From an uncultured Prevotella sp. (GTDB taxonomy: Bacteria > Bacteroidota > Bacteroidia > Bacteroidales > Bacteroidaceae), in contig CABUHE010000011.1 of NCBI GenBank assembly GCA_902491375.1, positions 1-56,181 of the forward strand: DNA of 56,181 bases. The letters run 5' to 3'. The notes beneath the pieces are model-generated. The model was not told the DNA's origin, searched no databases, and saw only the letters and a program-made list of their open reading frames with translations. This document shows, in pieces, positions 35,126-43,810 of this stretch (the stretch's first letter is position 1; each line of letters starts with the position of its first letter). The position numbers and the translations under genes were made by a program.

Positions 35126-36220
35126 ATGAAGAAAGTATTCCACATAATATCCCATTTCGATGTCGGTGGCGCCGAGCGTGTTGCTGTCAACATAGCCAAG
35201 TCGAAGACGGAGGGCATAGAGTATCACGTAGTCGAACTTGTCAGAGCCCATTCGCCGTTCACCCGTGTGTTTATACGCGAGCTTGAGGACAGCGGCATAC
35301 GTTATCATCGCGCTTTCGTTCCGGATGTGCGTTTCCATTATCTGTTCGAGCGTCTGGCAGCCGTAACATTCCCTTTGTGGTTTCTGCCGTTGTTTCTGAA
35401 ATACCGTCCTTCGGTAATCCATAGCCATACAGAGATGCCCGATCTGGCCGTATGGTGGTTTTTCACGTTGTTTCCGAGCTTGCTCCACAGCTGCAAGGTG
35501 GTCAGGACGATACACAACACAAGGCTTTGGAGCGGTTTGAAGAATACCGGCCGACGTGTAGAGCGTTTCTTCATACGCCATAATTCTAATGTCGCAATAT
35601 CGGTTTCGGTGCGCGACAATTATGAGAAAGAGTACCATCAGCGTGCTCCGATGATATACAACGGTGTGGCTGAAACGCCCCAAGTACGTTACCCCGACCT
35701 GTGTCAAGGCAAGATAAACATACTGTTTGCCGGTCGTTTCGAGCCGCAGAAGGGCATATCTGTACTGATAGAGATTGTCAGACGGTTGAAAGACGACGGT
35801 CGTTTCCATTTCCACATCATCGGCGACGGCAGCCTTCGCCCCGACATCGAGCGCGAGCTTGCTCCGCTGCCGTGCGTCAGTCTGTGCAAGCCTGTGCATG
35901 GACTGGCAGCTTATCTGTCGTCGTTCGACTATCTGCTTATGCCTTCAGAGTTTGAAGGACTTAGCATAATGTCGATTGAAGCCAGTCTGGCAGGACTTCC
36001 TGTCATAGCCAACAGTTGTCCCGGTCTGCGCGATACGTTGCCGCCCGACTGGCCTCTGTGCGTCAAGGACAACAGCATCAGTCAGTATATGTCGATATTC
36101 AGAACTCTCAACAGGCGTACCGGCAATAATCCGCTAAGTGCCAAGGCACGGGCTTTTGCCAAAGAGAAGTTCGGCATAAGGCGCATGCAGGAAGCCTATG
36201 AGGCTTTTTATCTGTATTAA
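35126..36220 (+). CDS. GT4 family glycosyltransferase
   Basis: A 364-residue GT-B fold enzyme. The N-terminal domain has HFDVGGAERVAVNIAKS, and the C-terminal donor domain has NILFAGRFEPQKGISVLIEIV, the EFEGLSIMSIEASLAGLPVI motif (EX7E) and a final family-typical helix. GT4 enzymes use NDP-sugars with retention. It lies upstream of an uncharacterised polysaccharide-locus protein on the same strand; donor and acceptor are unknown. Confidence 0.88.
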   Translation: MKKVFHIISHFDVGGAERVAVNIAKSKTEGIEYHVVELVRAHSPFTRVFIRELEDSGIRYHRAFVPDVRFHYLFERLAAVTFPLWFLPLFLKYRPSVIHSHTEMPDLAVWWFFTLFPSLLHSCKVVRTIHNTRLWSGLKNTGRRVERFFIRHNSNVAISVSVRDNYEKEYHQRAPMIYNGVAETPQVRYPDLCQGKINILFAGRFEPQKGISVLIEIVRRLKDDGRFHFHIIGDGSLRPDIERELAPLPCVSLCKPVHGLAAYLSSFDYLLMPSEFEGLSIMSIEASLAGLPVIANSCPGLRDTLPPDWPLCVKDNSISQYMSIFRTLNRRTGNNPLSAKARAFAKEKFGIRRMQEAYEAFYLY

Positions 36221-36291
36221 TATTGTGGCTGCCGTGCGTTTCAGATGACGTTCGTCACGGTTGGGGTAAAGATTGAAAGGAAAACAGAAAG

Positions 36292-37209
36292 ATGACAAAC
36301 ATTATAAGAAAGATAGCTTCCACGGCTTACAACACAGTCTTCCGGGCCGTGCAGCGTTACGACCTTTCGGCGTTTGACTACGCCCCTGAGACCGGCAAAC
36401 CGGTCTACGGTGTCTATCATGTGTTTTGTGATAAGGGCTGGCGCGAGCTTGTTGCCGACCAGATAGGCAACCTTAAAGCCAGCGGACTGTATGATGCGAC
36501 GATGAAACTGTATGTGAGCTGCATTGTGAAAGACGCTGCCGAGGCTGACGAGTTGCGGCGTATGATAGGCACAGATAAGGTTGAGCTTATTTCTGTAAAG
36601 ACCGACCCGATGAAGTTTGAGTATCCTGCGCTTGAGTTCATACGTGCGAAAAGCAATGAGGAAGACTGCTTTTTCTATTATTTCCACACCAAAGGCATTT
36701 CTTATTATGGCGGCGACAGGACAGACAGAAACTTCCTAAGCCTGCGCCGGAACATTGATGCGTGGCGCCACATGATGGAGTATTTCCTCTTCGACAAGTG
36801 GCGTGTGGCTGTCAATGTGCTTTCTTCCGGCTACGATACTTACGGCTGTTACCGTCTGCCTCCTTATCCCAAACCTTATTATATGTATGCAGGCAACTTC
36901 TGGTGGGTGCGTTCCGACTATGTCCGTCATCTTCCGCCGTTCTCCGATAAGCGCATTGCTACCGACCGTTTCATAGCCGAAGAGTGGCTGTATAAAGGCG
37001 GTCCGAAGGACTTTTCGGCGTTCGACAGCTTGGCTGACCTGTACTATGTTTATGCCGACAGGGCTCTTTATGCTTCCAAACGGCTGCCGGTATTTAAGTG
37101 GTTAAAGTTCGTTTTACGCTTTAACTGGGTAAAATTCTGCAAGCATGTGTTCAAGTATGACTTCAAGGCAAAGCGTCAGAAGCGTTATCAGGTGTTGAGA
37201 ACAAAATGA
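36292..37209 (+). CDS. Uncharacterised glycosyltransferase-like protein of a polysaccharide locus
   Basis: I do not firmly recognise this 305-residue protein. It is soluble with a basic C-terminus and contains an aromatic-rich motif FFYYFHTKGISYYGG near residue 127 and MYAGNFWWVRSDYVRHLPP around residue 200, patterns that recur in bacterial capsule-locus proteins with a GT-A-like core. It follows a GT4 gene by 71 bp on the same strand and faces a pyruvyl-transferase gene. A sugar-transfer role is plausible but not shown. Confidence 0.55.
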   Translation: MTNIIRKIASTAYNTVFRAVQRYDLSAFDYAPETGKPVYGVYHVFCDKGWRELVADQIGNLKASGLYDATMKLYVSCIVKDAAEADELRRMIGTDKVELISVKTDPMKFEYPALEFIRAKSNEEDCFFYYFHTKGISYYGGDRTDRNFLSLRRNIDAWRHMMEYFLFDKWRVAVNVLSSGYDTYGCYRLPPYPKPYYMYAGNFWWVRSDYVRHLPPFSDKRIATDRFIAEEWLYKGGPKDFSAFDSLADLYYVYADRALYASKRLPVFKWLKFVLRFNWVKFCKHVFKYDFKAKRQKRYQVLRTK

Positions 37210-37240
37210 CCGTTTAGCACCTTCTGCACGCTGAACTGGC

Positions 37241-38365
37241 TTAAAGTCTTTTCAGAAAGTCTGTCGATTGCTCTTTGTAATGCGCCAGACGATTGTTTAC
37301 GTCGTCCCAGTCGATGTTCCTGGCAGATGCTTCCAGTGCTGCGCCTGAATGCAAGTCGTCAGGCATTATCAGTCTGTCGTCAAGTCCGAACATTGCCAGC
37401 AGCGACTTGAAACGCGACATTCCACGTCCCTGATTGCCCACAGCCAGGAACGGTTTGTTGAATATTATAGAGAACACACAGGCATGGAAAGAGTCTGTTA
37501 TGACAAATTCTGCATCGTAAAAGCCTCTCAGCCATTGCTCGACAGGCGGTTGAATGCGCTCGTTCAAAGGCGCGTTTATGTTCTCTACTTTTGAGTTGAC
37601 GCGGAACGGAACGAGTCCTTTTTTCTCGGCTACGGCTGTTGTTAGCGCGGTCTTTTCAGGCGTATCGTCGAGTATGTAGTTAAGAAGTGTTCCCTTACTC
37701 ATAGGCGTTTCGCTGTCGGCAAACAGACTGATGTAGTCCTGTCTGTTAAGCAACATCGTCGGATCAAGCACGTGTTGGGCCTCCACTCCGAAGTGCTTGC
37801 GGCACATATCCACACCCGAAGCCTCCCTGACCGACACCGCATCGAACATACGCAGCAGCCTTCCGCACTCTTTCTCACGGCGTTGCGTGTACTCCCATTC
37901 GTCTGTTCCGAACGAGGCTGCATACGCCATGCGCTTTATGTCCCATCCTTCAGCAAAGTCAAGGTAGGCAGTACGTATGTCGTCAAAGTATTGTGGACGC
38001 CACACCTGGTCGCTTCCAACAACAATGGCGTCGAAGTCTTTCTCGCTGATTGAGTTGTAGTCGGCGAACGTCATACGTCTTACGTGCTTCCGGATGAACT
38101 TGTCGGTATGTTGTCTTATTATCGGAAGTTCTCTGTTCTGCTTCCATTCATAGAATATAGGGTAGGGACGGCCGGTCAGGTTACGTATTATACGCCGCGC
38201 AAACTTTACCGGCATGCGCCAAAGAGGAAGCCGGAGCGGTTTCTGTTCCTTTTCTATGACATAAGCGTCGTGCCCCATTCTCGTCAGCACCGTCTGCAAG
38301 GCGTATGCCTGAAGAATCCCTCCGTAGTTGGTGTGGAGCGGCAACGTGAGTATTCCTGTCTTCAT
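37241..38365 (-). CDS. Polysaccharide pyruvyl transferase family protein
   Basis: A 374-residue member of the CsaB/polysaccharide-pyruvyl-transferase family. It opens TGILTLPLHTNYGGILQAYALQ, then has FDAIVVGSDQVWRPQYF and the late motif FVITDSFHACVFSIIFNKPFLAV. These proteins add ketal-linked pyruvate from PEP to sugars in exopolysaccharides; many capsule-locus members are untested. Its ATG directly abuts the stop codon of the upstream F420-hydrogenase-beta-like gene, so they are co-translated, a pairing common in Bacteroidetes capsule loci. Confidence 0.87.
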   Translation of the reverse strand: MKTGILTLPLHTNYGGILQAYALQTVLTRMGHDAYVIEKEQKPLRLPLWRMPVKFARRIIRNLTGRPYPIFYEWKQNRELPIIRQHTDKFIRKHVRRMTFADYNSISEKDFDAIVVGSDQVWRPQYFDDIRTAYLDFAEGWDIKRMAYAASFGTDEWEYTQRREKECGRLLRMFDAVSVREASGVDMCRKHFGVEAQHVLDPTMLLNRQDYISLFADSETPMSKGTLLNYILDDTPEKTALTTAVAEKKGLVPFRVNSKVENINAPLNERIQPPVEQWLRGFYDAEFVITDSFHACVFSIIFNKPFLAVGNQGRGMSRFKSLLAMFGLDDRLIMPDDLHSGAALEASARNIDWDDVNNRLAHYKEQSTDFLKRL

Positions 38366-39550
38366 TTATCTTTTCCGTAAAATAATGTTTCTCAAGGTTC
38401 TCGTTATCTTCTTGTAGACAACATAATATGTCGGCTTCCTCAGCGCACGGTTGAGAGCCTCGTCAAAGCTGTGTCCCGAACTGAGGTCTTGGAAGAAACG
38501 GCTGCGCTGTATGCACTCAGGCGCTGCCGAACTGAAGCCCCCGTTGTGTTTCAGTTCGTCTTCGATATTTGTCGTTACGGTGTCAATTTCGAGTCCGTCG
38601 AGCGCCTTGCGTCCTTTCTCCGAGTTCACCATAATGATGCTTACACCCTTGTCGTCGGCAAAATCGGGCACTGTCCTTACCGCACTCCAGTGGTCGGCGA
38701 TGGTCAGGTCGCTGCCGCTTGCACCGTGTTTGCATCTGCAACTGTGGCACGCAGGACGCAGATAGACATCAGCCATGAAGCCGCGCATGAAGGGATTGGC
38801 TACATATACCGACGCCGTGAGGTCTTGCTCACTGTCGCTGCCGTCAGCTCTATGCCCTTTAATGACGACATTATAGCGCGACCATCCTTCTCTGCTCTTG
38901 TCACGGAAGTTTACGTATGTAATCTCGGTGCCGCCTTTTTGGCTTCTTATATCTTCGTCAAGATAACGCTTCCAGACACCAGGCGACGGCACTCCGTGGC
39001 ATAGTATCTCGACAGCCAGCAGACTGTCGTAATCCTTGCGCAGGTAAGCACGCAGTCCGGCAATCTGACATGGAGTTCCGACAAACATCACTCTGCGTCC
39101 GTTTTTGAGGAAAGCCGCAGCCTTGGAATATGTGTCCCCAATGCGGCTCTGCACGTATTTGCTGCCCATCATGGGTTTAAGACCGTCGGGACTCTCGGTG
39201 TAAGTGTGCATAACCTGCCATTCATTGTCGAACACCGCACCGAAAACAACGCCTCCGCTGTTGATAACCGATTTTGCAAGAGCTATGAAAATACCGCCCG
39301 ACGAACTGTCGGTGCGCTCTGCCGTGTTGCGGTTTTTAGCTGCGAGCATAGCCAAAGGACTGCGCTCTTCAAGACGGCCGAGCAGCGGACAAACCTTCTC
39401 GCACAGTCCGCAGTCGATACATCTGGCCGTGTCGACTTCCGGATAAGCGAAGCCCTCGGCATCGTCGCGCATCGTGATACAGCTTTTCGGACACTTCTGC
39501 GCACAGGCGCTGCATCCGCAGCAATCATGTTTGTCAGTTATGGTTATCAT
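38366..39550 (-). CDS. Coenzyme F420 hydrogenase beta-subunit-like iron-sulfur protein
   Basis: A 394-residue protein with two N-terminal [4Fe-4S] sites, CCGCSACAQKCP and CIDCGLCEKVCP (residues about 9-55), followed by FrhB-type N- and C-terminal domains with MFVGTPCQIAGLRAYL and CHSCRCKHGASGSDLTIADHW. Members in capsule loci of non-methanogens are often paired with pyruvyl transferases or flippases, but their reaction is unknown; F420 itself is not expected here. It shares the minus strand with the adjoining pyruvyl transferase and a flippase. Confidence 0.85.
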   Translation of the reverse strand: MITITDKHDCCGCSACAQKCPKSCITMRDDAEGFAYPEVDTARCIDCGLCEKVCPLLGRLEERSPLAMLAAKNRNTAERTDSSSGGIFIALAKSVINSGGVVFGAVFDNEWQVMHTYTESPDGLKPMMGSKYVQSRIGDTYSKAAAFLKNGRRVMFVGTPCQIAGLRAYLRKDYDSLLAVEILCHGVPSPGVWKRYLDEDIRSQKGGTEITYVNFRDKSREGWSRYNVVIKGHRADGSDSEQDLTASVYVANPFMRGFMADVYLRPACHSCRCKHGASGSDLTIADHWSAVRTVPDFADDKGVSIIMVNSEKGRKALDGLEIDTVTTNIEDELKHNGGFSSAAPECIQRSRFFQDLSSGHSFDEALNRALRKPTYYVVYKKITRTLRNIILRKR

Positions 39551-39614
39551 GTCTTCAGAGTCTTTAAGTTAATGACGGCAGAATGAACGGCTGTTACAGA
39601 GAGTACAGGCCGGA

Positions 39615-41150
39615 CTATCTTTTTATCTTGTTAATCATGCCTTTCGCCTTGTCGATGATGAATCTGCGCTCGCCTTCGACAAGTCCGATGAAGTAAACGG
39701 CTGCCGAAACAGACAGCACCGACACTATACATACCGCAAGAAAACGGCCGAACGACGGCTGCATGAGCATATATACGGCCACCGGAACGACCAGTGAGGT
39801 CAGCGTGACGTAAGTTATGGGCAGCGCGGTCTTGTGTATGTAGGCGCGCATAGAGAAACTTATGAGCGGACGCAGCATCCATATACGGGCTATCTGAGCC
39901 ACGACGAACACCGCGAGCTGCACTATGAACACACTCTCAGGCTGCGCGCCGAGCTTCAGCGCGACGTAGGCTATCGGCAGGATGAGTATGAGCAGCGTGC
40001 CCACAACAGCCTGATAGCGGCGTATGCGGCCTGTGGCTGAGGCTGCCTGGATAAGAGGATTGGCAAGACTGTCGATCATTGATATTACAAGGATATAGCG
40101 CACGAAGGCCACTGTATGGCCGGGCACTATGCCGAGCCACCATTTCAGTATGACCGGCGTCTCCAGAATGACCGGCAACGACAGTATCAGCAGCAGATAA
40201 TAAGAAAACTTTGAGCTGGTGAATATCAGTTTGTGCATGTATGCCATGTCGTCAGAGGCATACGACTTGGTTATCTGCGGATTGAGCGCAGTCTGGAAAT
40301 TGACGCAGAAACCCTTAATGGCGTTCTGCACCTGTACGGCTATTCCGCGTGCCGCATTGACCGTAGGGCCGAAGAACATGTTGAGCAACACGTTGAGTCC
40401 CTGTGTGAACGCAACGGCGGCAATGTTGCCGAAGAGGTTCCATCCGGCAAAGCCCGTCATCTCGCTGAACAGCGCTCCGTCCCACATACGCCGGTAGTGA
40501 GTCTCGGCGAAATGGCGTCCGCTGTACCGTCCGTAAATAAGACGTATGAGCAGTTGGACGAGAAGCATCAGCACGGCATACAGTTTCAGCTTGTCGATGT
40601 CGGTTACAACGAGCATGTACACAATGAGAAGCTTCAGCGTAACCTCAAGAACGGAGATGTAAGCGAATGCCCCCATGCGCTCGTGGGCTATTATGGCGGC
40701 GTTGTATGGGATGCTCATCACCATCACCACCGACGCAAGCACCGAAGCATGGTAAACCCACAGAGCCGCGCTGAAACGTTCGGGCGGAATGCTGAGCTTC
40801 GTGTATACGAACCACAGACCGACCGTTTCGGCAAGTAAAAGCACCACGCCTGAGATTATGGCGTGGATGTTTATGCTCGTGCAGAACACCTTGTGCAGCC
40901 GTGCGTTGTCGCCTCTGCCAAGCTCGAAGTTCATGTAGCGCTGCGTGGCAGAAGCCATGGCGGCGTTGAAGAAAGAGAACATTGCCACGAAACCGCCCAC
41001 GACATTATACAGACCGTAGTCCTCCACGCCGAGCGTATTGAGCACTACGCGGCTTGTGTAAAGGCTTACGGCCATGGTGAACAGCATCCTCGCGTAGAGC
41101 GCCAGCGTGTTCTTGGCTATGCGTTTGTTGTTCTCTGATTTTTCAGACAT
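39615..41150 (-). CDS. Wzx-type polysaccharide flippase
   Basis: A 511-residue MOP-superfamily exporter with about fourteen membrane segments. It begins NNKRIAKNTLALYARMLFTMAVSLYTSRVVLNTLGVEDYGLYNVVGG, the usual N-terminal pattern for lipid-linked oligosaccharide flippases. Expected role: moves undecaprenyl-linked repeat units across the inner membrane. No Wzy polymerase is evident in the window. A -7 box ends only 7 bp before the ATG. Confidence 0.88.
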   Translation of the reverse strand: MSEKSENNKRIAKNTLALYARMLFTMAVSLYTSRVVLNTLGVEDYGLYNVVGGFVAMFSFFNAAMASATQRYMNFELGRGDNARLHKVFCTSINIHAIISGVVLLLAETVGLWFVYTKLSIPPERFSAALWVYHASVLASVVMVMSIPYNAAIIAHERMGAFAYISVLEVTLKLLIVYMLVVTDIDKLKLYAVLMLLVQLLIRLIYGRYSGRHFAETHYRRMWDGALFSEMTGFAGWNLFGNIAAVAFTQGLNVLLNMFFGPTVNAARGIAVQVQNAIKGFCVNFQTALNPQITKSYASDDMAYMHKLIFTSSKFSYYLLLILSLPVILETPVILKWWLGIVPGHTVAFVRYILVISMIDSLANPLIQAASATGRIRRYQAVVGTLLILILPIAYVALKLGAQPESVFIVQLAVFVVAQIARIWMLRPLISFSMRAYIHKTALPITYVTLTSLVVPVAVYMLMQPSFGRFLAVCIVSVLSVSAAVYFIGLVEGERRFIIDKAKGMINKIKR

Positions 41151-41156
41151 TTACTG

Positions 41157-41164
41157 CAAAAGTA
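41157..41164 (-). promoter_or_regulatory. Minus-strand -7 element of the flippase gene
   Basis: The minus strand reads TACTTTTG, a good -7 match. The flippase ATG at 41150 follows after six bases, so the transcript would be leaderless or almost so. Confidence 0.55.
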
Positions 41165-41259
41165 ATTATTTTTTCTTATCAAAAAGGCTTTTTAGCGCAT
41201 AAAAATGTGCATACCGCCGTGTGCCGTCAGTGCGGTGGTATCAGCCGTGTTTGTAAAAG

Positions 41260-41335
41260 ATGGTCTTTTGCGTTATAAAAGACCATAAATCATAGCGTAA
41301 AATAGGCTCTTTCGCAACGCAAAAGAGCCTATTTT
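41260..41335. repeat. Intergenic hairpin repeat, copy C
   Basis: Two perfect hairpins in tandem: 10 bp (41260-41269 atggtctttt with 41277-41286) and 14 bp (41299-41312 aaaataggctcttt with 41322-41335). They lie in the 714-bp gap between the divergent flippase and rplM genes. From 41340 to about 41680 the gap is AT-rich and shows no gene or structure I can name. Confidence 0.8.
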
Positions 41336-41712
41336 GCGTTTTCAGTGATACTTGGTTTTGTTGTAATATGGTATTTTGTTGATTGCCAGACAGTTACGTT
41401 CGTCTGTTAACAGGCTGGCTATATATGTATAAAGTTTATTTATTGCATCTCTGTTCTTTTGTTTGTCGTTTGGCCGTCTGATTCTGTTACTGTTATTGTT
41501 TGTCAGCGTGCGTGCTGTATGTTATTATATAATAAGGTGTAGTTTCTGCCGGCTTTTGCAGGTATTTGCTGATTTTTGAGGTGTAGAGTTTATCTGTTAT
41601 TCGTATTGCTGGAACAGTTACTTATAATGATTTTGAATAGCCTTAAATGTTAAATATATATAAATATTTATTTTGTAATGGCCGTTGTGGTTAAAGGATA
41701 TAATAAAATGTG

Positions 41713-41720
41713 TACCTTTG
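41713..41720 (+). promoter_or_regulatory. -7 promoter element of the rplM operon
   Basis: TACCTTTG matches TAnnTTTG, about 145 bp before the rplM ATG, so the mRNA has a long leader. A convincing -33 box at 20 bp is not seen. Confidence 0.6.
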
Positions 41721-41727
41721 CACGCCG

Positions 41728-41835
41728 ATTATTATCGGGGGAGCACTTAGAACCCCTGGAACGGAGTGTTAATAGTCGTACTTTTGGCCGAGTGCGACGG
41801 TTAGTGAATCGCCGTTCACAAGAGAATTAAAAACG
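41728..41835 (+). promoter_or_regulatory. Structured rplM leader, candidate L13 autoregulatory element
   Basis: Between the -7 box and the ATG the leader folds: gggg at 41738-41741 can pair with cccc at 41753-41756, and gtcgtact (41775-41782) pairs with agtgcgac (41791-41798) with one G-U pair, followed by acgg/ccgt. Computational work has described an L13 leader motif in Bacteroidia at this position before rplM; assignment to it here is by position and structure only. Expected role: binding of L13 protein to its own mRNA to limit synthesis. Confidence 0.55.
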
Positions 41836-41864
41836 TTTTTTTAGTAGTAATTTTTAAATTTAAA

Positions 41865-42326
41865 ATGAACACTTTAAGTTACAAGACTATTTCCGCTAAT
41901 AAGGAAACGGTAAATAAGGAGTGGGTCGTTATCGACGCTACAGACCAGATTGTAGGCCGTCTGTGCTCTAAGGTTGCCAAACTCCTTCGCGGAAAGTACA
42001 AACCTAATTTCACTCCGCACGTAGACTGCGGTGACAACGTTATCATCATCAACGCCGCCAAGGTTGTATTCTCTGGTAAGAAAGAGACTGACAAGGTGTA
42101 CACACGTTACACTGGCTATCCTGGTGGACAGCGCTTCAATACACCTGCCGAGCTGCGCAAACGTCATTTTGGCGCCGACAGAATCATCCGTCATGCAGTT
42201 AAAGGCATGCTGCCCAAAGGCCCGCTCGGACGCAGCCTGATGGACAATCTCTATATCTTCGACGGTACAGAGCATAACATGCAGGCTCAGAAGCCCAAGG
42301 CAATCGATATTAACCAGTACAAATAA
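41865..42326 (+). CDS. rplM: Ribosomal protein uL13
   Basis: A 153-residue large-subunit protein. Family landmarks are WVVIDATDQIVGRLCSKVAKLLRGK, the VDCGDNVIIINAAKV segment and the GMLPKGPLGRSLMDNLYIFDG motif. It is an early assembly protein of the 50S subunit. It starts the rplM-rpsI pair, 11 bp before rpsI, and is preceded by a long structured leader. Confidence 0.97.
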   Translation: MNTLSYKTISANKETVNKEWVVIDATDQIVGRLCSKVAKLLRGKYKPNFTPHVDCGDNVIIINAAKVVFSGKKETDKVYTRYTGYPGGQRFNTPAELRKRHFGADRIIRHAVKGMLPKGPLGRSLMDNLYIFDGTEHNMQAQKPKAIDINQYK

Positions 42327-42337
42327 TTGAAGCGACA

Positions 42338-42724
42338 ATGGAAATGATCAATGCAATAGGCCGTCGCAAGAGTGCTGTGGCACGTGTTTATCTCACTGAA
42401 GGCACCGGCAAAATCACAATAAACAAGAAAGACATCAGTGTATATTTCCCCTCTGCAATTCTGCAGTACGTTGTAAAACAGCCTCTGTTGCTGCTCGACG
42501 CTGCTGAGAAATATGACATTAAAGCAAACCTCGACGGTGGCGGCTTCACAGGCCAGAGCCAGGCTCTGCGTCTTGCAATAGCACGCGCACTCGTAAAGGT
42601 AAACGCTGAAGACAAGAAGAACTTGAAGGATCACGGATTCCTGACACGCGATGCTCGTGTAGTTGAGCGTAAGAAACCGGGACGTCCGAAAGCACGTAAG
42701 CGCTTCCAGTTCAGTAAGCGTTAA
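42338..42724 (+). CDS. rpsI: Ribosomal protein uS9
   Basis: A 128-residue small-subunit protein ending in the conserved basic tail KKPGRPKARKRFQFSKR, whose terminal Lys-Arg contacts the P-site tRNA anticodon stem. The N-terminus NAIGRRKSAVARVYLTEG is typical. It is co-transcribed with rplM; 203 bp separate it from rpsB. Confidence 0.97.
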   Translation: MEMINAIGRRKSAVARVYLTEGTGKITINKKDISVYFPSAILQYVVKQPLLLLDAAEKYDIKANLDGGGFTGQSQALRLAIARALVKVNAEDKKNLKDHGFLTRDARVVERKKPGRPKARKRFQFSKR

Positions 42725-42927
42725 TGTTTGGTTTGCGCCCTCCTTCATGGAGAGGCAAGCCTCGCGTTTAGCATCCAAACCGACAAGACCCGCCACGACG
42801 CACATAATCGGAAAGGCAAATGCCGCATGACACAGATTTGTCATGGACTGTCGGATACGGTTACCTGCCGGTTGGTTCTAACAAAACTAAAAGGAAAGTA
42901 AACAACAACAATTAAAAAGAAGAAAAA
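42725..42927 (+). promoter_or_regulatory. Structured spacer before rpsB, possible S2 leader
   Basis: The 203-bp spacer has several small stems: ctcc/ggag around 42740-42753, aggc/gcct, ccgaca (42780-42785) with tgtcgg (42849-42854), and catgac/gtcatg enclosed within that pair. No clear TAnnTTTG promoter is seen, so rpsB may be reached by read-through. Autoregulation by S2 of rpsB-tsf is known in other bacteria; here it is only a suggestion. Confidence 0.35.
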
Positions 42928-43770
42928 ATGTCAAGAACAAATTTTGATATGTTACTCAAGGCCGGATGCCATTTCGGCCACCTGAAACGTAAATGGAACC
43001 CCGCTATGGCTCCCTACATCTTCATGGAGCGCAACGGCATTCACATCATCGACCTTAACAAGACTGTTGCTAAGATAGATGAGGCTGCTGACGCACTGAA
43101 GCAGATCGCCAAGTCGGGCAAGAAGATACTGTTCGTTGCTACTAAAAAACAGGCCAAAGACATCGTTGCTGAGAAAGCTACTTCAGTTAACATGCCTTAT
43201 GTTATAGAGCGTTGGCCGGGCGGAATGCTCACCAACTTCCCGACAATCCGTAAGGCTGTCAAGAAGATGGCTACCATCGACAAGCTGATGAATGACGGAA
43301 CTTATTCAAACCTCTCAAAGCGTGAGATTCTCCAGATTACACGTCAGCGCGCTAAACTCGAGAAGAACCTCGGCTCTATCGCCGACCTTACTCGTCTGCC
43401 GTCTGCACTGTTCGTAGTCGACATCATGAAGGAAGGTATCGCTATCAAAGAGGCTAAGCGTCTTGGTATACCAGTATTCGCAATCGTCGACACTAACTCT
43501 AACCCACGCGACGTTGACTTCGTAATCCCAGCCAACGATGACGCTAAGGACAGCGTAGAGGTTATTCTGACTGCTTGCTGCTCAGCTATCGCAGAAGGTC
43601 TCGAGGAGCGCAAGATTGAGAAGGCTGACGAGAAGGCTGCCAAAGAGCAGGCTGAGGCTGACGCTGTAGAGGACAAACCGAAGCGCGCACGCAAGGCACG
43701 TAAGGATGCTCCTGCTAAGGAAGAAGCTCCTAAGGCTGAAGGTGCAGAAGAGGCTCCCGCAGAAGCTTGA
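42928..43770 (+). CDS. rpsB: Ribosomal protein uS2
   Basis: A 280-residue 30S protein with the typical MLLKAGCHFGHLKRKWNPAMAPYIF start, VIERWPGGMLTNFPTIRKAV and VDTNSNPRDVDFVIPANDDA. Beyond the core a C-terminal tail of about 50 residues is rich in Lys, Glu and Ala and is predicted to be disordered; such tails are common in Bacteroidetes S2. It lies 40 bp before tsf. Confidence 0.97.
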   Translation: MSRTNFDMLLKAGCHFGHLKRKWNPAMAPYIFMERNGIHIIDLNKTVAKIDEAADALKQIAKSGKKILFVATKKQAKDIVAEKATSVNMPYVIERWPGGMLTNFPTIRKAVKKMATIDKLMNDGTYSNLSKREILQITRQRAKLEKNLGSIADLTRLPSALFVVDIMKEGIAIKEAKRLGIPVFAIVDTNSNPRDVDFVIPANDDAKDSVEVILTACCSAIAEGLEERKIEKADEKAAKEQAEADAVEDKPKRARKARKDAPAKEEAPKAEGAEEAPAEA

Positions 43771-43810
43771 TTTTCATTTGACAAACATTAAAATATAAGA
43801 AAGTACTATT

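Noticed and set aside
34790..35899. 369-codon minus-strand frame opposite the phosphatase and GT4 genes
   Set aside because: It crosses two well-supported plus-strand genes and their promoter; no motif is seen.
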